Positions 3,971-6,026 of a stretch of 6,026 nt of DNA are shown here, one piece after another; the first letter of the stretch is position 1; the number at the start of each line of letters is the position of its first letter. Under the pieces are notes generated by a model. The model was not told where the DNA came from and ran no database searches. It saw nothing but the letters and a program-made list of their open reading frames with translations. The position numbers and the translations under genes are program-made. The DNA is taken from assembly GCA_028067895.1 (NCBI GenBank), contig JAPTUI010000463.1, positions 1-6,026 on the forward strand. Reading direction: 5' to 3'. This stretch comes from Pseudomonadota bacterium. GTDB lineage: Bacteria > Pseudomonadota > Gammaproteobacteria > Steroidobacterales > Steroidobacteraceae.

Positions 3971-6026
3971 GCCTTGGCTCCCGCGTTGCGCTTCTTGCCC
4001 TTCGTCGGTGCGGCCGAAACGGTCATCTTGGTGTAGAGATCGAAGAGCTTCTCTAGCCGCTCGGTGTCGTTCTTGAAGCGACGGCCGATGTAGATTCGCT
4101 CCAGCACTTCGTCATTGCGCTCATGCGCTGCGCGCAGGTCGGCGGGCATGGTCTCGGGGGGGTAGAGGTCGGCGATGGTGGCCGGGAAATGATGTTCCCG
4201 CGCCAAGAGGATGTCTTCGGCGCAGCGCGTGAGGTCGGCCTTGTTTCTCTCGGTCAATGTCGGCACCGGGAAGGTATTCCAGCCGAGGGTGTTGGAGTAG
4301 CGGAAATCGGTTTTCAGCTTGCCGCAGACGGTGGCGATCCAGACCAGGTGCAGGCGTGAGGCGATGAGCGCCATGTTCCAGAGTGGGGCGTCGTAGAGGG
4401 CGAAGGCGGCATTGGAAACAACTGTCCCGGCAGGCTCGAAGCCACAGGGCAAGTATTCTCGAGATTCAGAGGAAACGCTAGGTACGATGATCGTCGAGCA
4501 TTTGCCGAAGAACATGCGTTGGAATTGGTGCGGCTTATCAGCAATGTCCTTCGCTGTAGTTCCTCCAGTAATCCGAACATTGTGTACGGCGGCTATCCGC
4601 CGAGCAATTGGGTCGATGTCCTGAGCTTCACGTAGGTGTTGGTCTTCAATCCACAGACAATAGCGCACTAGGCCACGGATGAACTCAGCAGAACCAAGAA
4701 TGCGTCGAATGAATCGGTCTTGTTGTGTGCTAGTCAGTTGCAGCGCGTCGCGCTCACTCCGGGAGAGTAAGAGTTGTCCACCATCGATCGGAGTGTTCCC
4801 GAAGGTCATCTCACTCTGTGCGCTGACCGGCTGACTAGCCTTATCCACGATGACACTTTCGCCGACTGCCAGATAGGCATTGATGTGAGCGCATTGGCGC
4901 TCAACGACTTGTCCCGAGTCGTTTAAAGAGAAAAGGCGCCTCGGACTGCGCGGCTGTGAAGAGATGCCAATGATCGCGACGGTCACGCCGGCGTTGTGAG
5001 TTGCAAGGTTGGCCCATCGAAAGGACGTGTGCGCAAACTCGATTTGACAACCGCTGGCTAATATCGCCGGCCACAACACTGGAACCTGCAAGCCTTGGCA
5101 GATTGAGTTGGTAGACACAAAGGCGGCGGCAGAGGTCGTCTTCACACAGTAGGCGGCTGCTTTGATGAACCACCCCGCAACATAGTCCAACGACTTCCAG
5201 TTCTTAACTCGATTCTCAAAGAGAATCTGCAGGTCGGCCTTCTGCTCATCCCTTTGATCGCGCGAACCAAGGTATGGCGGGTTGCCACAGATGTACGTTT
5301 CACCGCCTTCGTTCAGAAAGTCGATCTCGGCTTGGTCCAACGGTGTGGAGAACAGGTCATCGTCCTGCACCTTCACGCCGGTGCCGGTGGGAGGACAGAT
5401 GCTTAGCCAGTCAAGCCGCAGCGCGTTGCCGCAGGTGATCCAGTTTTCATTCCGCAGAGGTAGAAATTCGGCCAGGGCCAGCTTTGGCCCCCGGTACAAC
5501 ACATCGCACTGATACTCGGCAATGACCAGCGCCAGACGGGCAATCTCCGCCGGAAAGTCGCGGAGCTCAATGCCACGGAAGTTGGTGAGCGGAATCTCGG
5601 ACCCGCGATCCGGTTCGCTACGCCGCCGGTTGATCTCGGCCTCAATGGCGCGCATATTCTTGTACGCAATCACCAGAAAATTGCCCGAGCCGCAGGCCGG
5701 GTCAAAGACCCGGATGCGCGCCATTCGCTTGCGAAGGTTCAGCAACATGCGCGGGTTGTCGCCCGCCTCGGCCAGCTTCGCCCGCAGGTCGTCGAGAAAC
5801 AGCGGGTTCAGCACCTTGAGGATGTTGGGGACGCTGGTGTAGTGCATCCCGAGCTCGCCGCGCTCTTCGTCTTCGGCGATGGCCTGGATCATGGATCCAA
5901 AAATGTCGGGGTTGATCTTCGTCCAGTCCAAGCCGCCGACATGCAGCAGGTAGGACCGGGCGATCTTGCTGAACTTCGGCACGTCCATGCTGCCGGAGAA
6001 CAGGCCACCGTTGACATAGGGGAAAT
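3967..6026 (-). CDS. MmeI-like class I SAM-dependent N6-adenine DNA methyltransferase (5' end outside window)
   Basis: Transfers methyl groups from SAM to adenine in a specific DNA site. The frame is open to the right edge, and the residues before the Met at 5988 read FPYVNGGLF, a motif of the MmeI helical spacer, so that Met is internal and the true start lies off-window. Visible parts in order: motif X-like GMHYTS (5833-5850), SAM-binding motif I FDPACGSGNFLV (5671-5706), GIEL near 5574, catalytic motif IV NPPY (5272-5283), then a target recognition region (about 4260-4800) with RYCLWIED and the C-terminal RYSNTLGWNTFPVP typical of MmeI relatives. The X-I-IV-TRD order fits a gamma-class enzyme. 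685 residues are visible; MmeI-type proteins usually have 900 or more, so whether an N-terminal PD-(D/E)XK nuclease is present cannot be seen. The tail is lysine-rich. Its TGA overlaps the helicase ATG by 4 bases. GC drops between about 4440 and 5280. Confidence 0.93.
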   Translation of the reverse strand, partial: FPYVNGGLFSGSMDVPKFSKIARSYLLHVGGLDWTKINPDIFGSMIQAIAEDEERGELGMHYTSVPNILKVLNPLFLDDLRAKLAEAGDNPRMLLNLRKRMARIRVFDPACGSGNFLVIAYKNMRAIEAEINRRRSEPDRGSEIPLTNFRGIELRDFPAEIARLALVIAEYQCDVLYRGPKLALAEFLPLRNENWITCGNALRLDWLSICPPTGTGVKVQDDDLFSTPLDQAEIDFLNEGGETYICGNPPYLGSRDQRDEQKADLQILFENRVKNWKSLDYVAGWFIKAAAYCVKTTSAAAFVSTNSICQGLQVPVLWPAILASGCQIEFAHTSFRWANLATHNAGVTVAIIGISSQPRSPRRLFSLNDSGQVVERQCAHINAYLAVGESVIVDKASQPVSAQSEMTFGNTPIDGGQLLLSRSERDALQLTSTQQDRFIRRILGSAEFIRGLVRYCLWIEDQHLREAQDIDPIARRIAAVHNVRITGGTTAKDIADKPHQFQRMFFGKCSTIIVPSVSSESREYLPCGFEPAGTVVSNAAFALYDAPLWNMALIASRLHLVWIATVCGKLKTDFRYSNTLGWNTFPVPTLTERNKADLTRCAEDILLAREHHFPATIADLYPPETMPADLRAAHERNDEVLERIYIGRRFKNDTERLEKLFDLYTKMTVSAAPTKGKKRNAGAKA
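3978..3982 (-). promoter_or_regulatory. Ribosome binding site of the helicase gene
   Basis: GGGAG on the minus strand, seven bases before the ATG at 3968-3970 and inside the end of the methyltransferase gene. Together with the ATGA overlap it suggests translational coupling of the two proteins. Confidence 0.6.

Noticed and set aside
1..6026. Assignment to DISARM, BREX or a classical type I or III system
   Set aside because: A methyltransferase and helicase alone are not enough. No DrmA/DrmB/DrmC, PglZ/BrxC, HsdS or Mod-type gene is visible, and the methyltransferase has MmeI-family features. Genes outside the window could still change this.

Overview
The window holds one dense, co-directional gene block. 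Every gene I can support is on the minus strand, so the operon reads from right to left. Coding density is near total: the largest gap between genes is 32 bases (704-735), and other junctions overlap by 4 or 8 bases. The DNA is GC-rich and the protein families are typical of proteobacterial accessory or defence islands. That is as far as I would go on the organism: probably a GC-rich proteobacterium.

In transcription order: (1) 6026-3967, the C-terminal 685 residues of an MmeI-like N6-adenine DNA methyltransferase whose 5' end lies beyond the right edge; (2) 3970-2516, a superfamily 2 DEAD/DEAH helicase with intact ATPase motifs; (3) 2467-1916, an open frame that continues the helicase frame after a single amber codon at 2516-2518, most likely the severed C-terminal third of that helicase; (4) 1923-736, a protein with a C-terminal GIY-YIG nuclease domain of the T5orf172/MUG113 type; (5) 703-1, the first 234 residues of a DUF2130 protein with an N-terminal CxxC and a long coiled coil, running off the left edge.

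Together these look like a multi-gene restriction-modification or phage-defence module. The methyltransferase would recognise and mark self DNA, the helicase would load on or translocate DNA, and GIY-YIG (perhaps with DUF2130) would cleave. I see no HsdR/HsdS, Mod/Res, BREX or DISARM marker genes in the window. The assignment of roles is inference from domain content and operon structure.

The observations most worth a second look are the unusual gene combination itself; the in-frame amber codon splitting the helicase; a lower-GC patch over the target-recognition half of the methyltransferase; a perfect 11-bp inverted repeat inside the helicase gene; an A8 tract near the start of the nuclease gene; and a shared G-R-[IV]-P sequence pattern at the helicase tail and the nuclease head. 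No RNA gene, CRISPR array, insertion sequence, attachment site or terminator is visible, and the operon promoter must lie outside the window.
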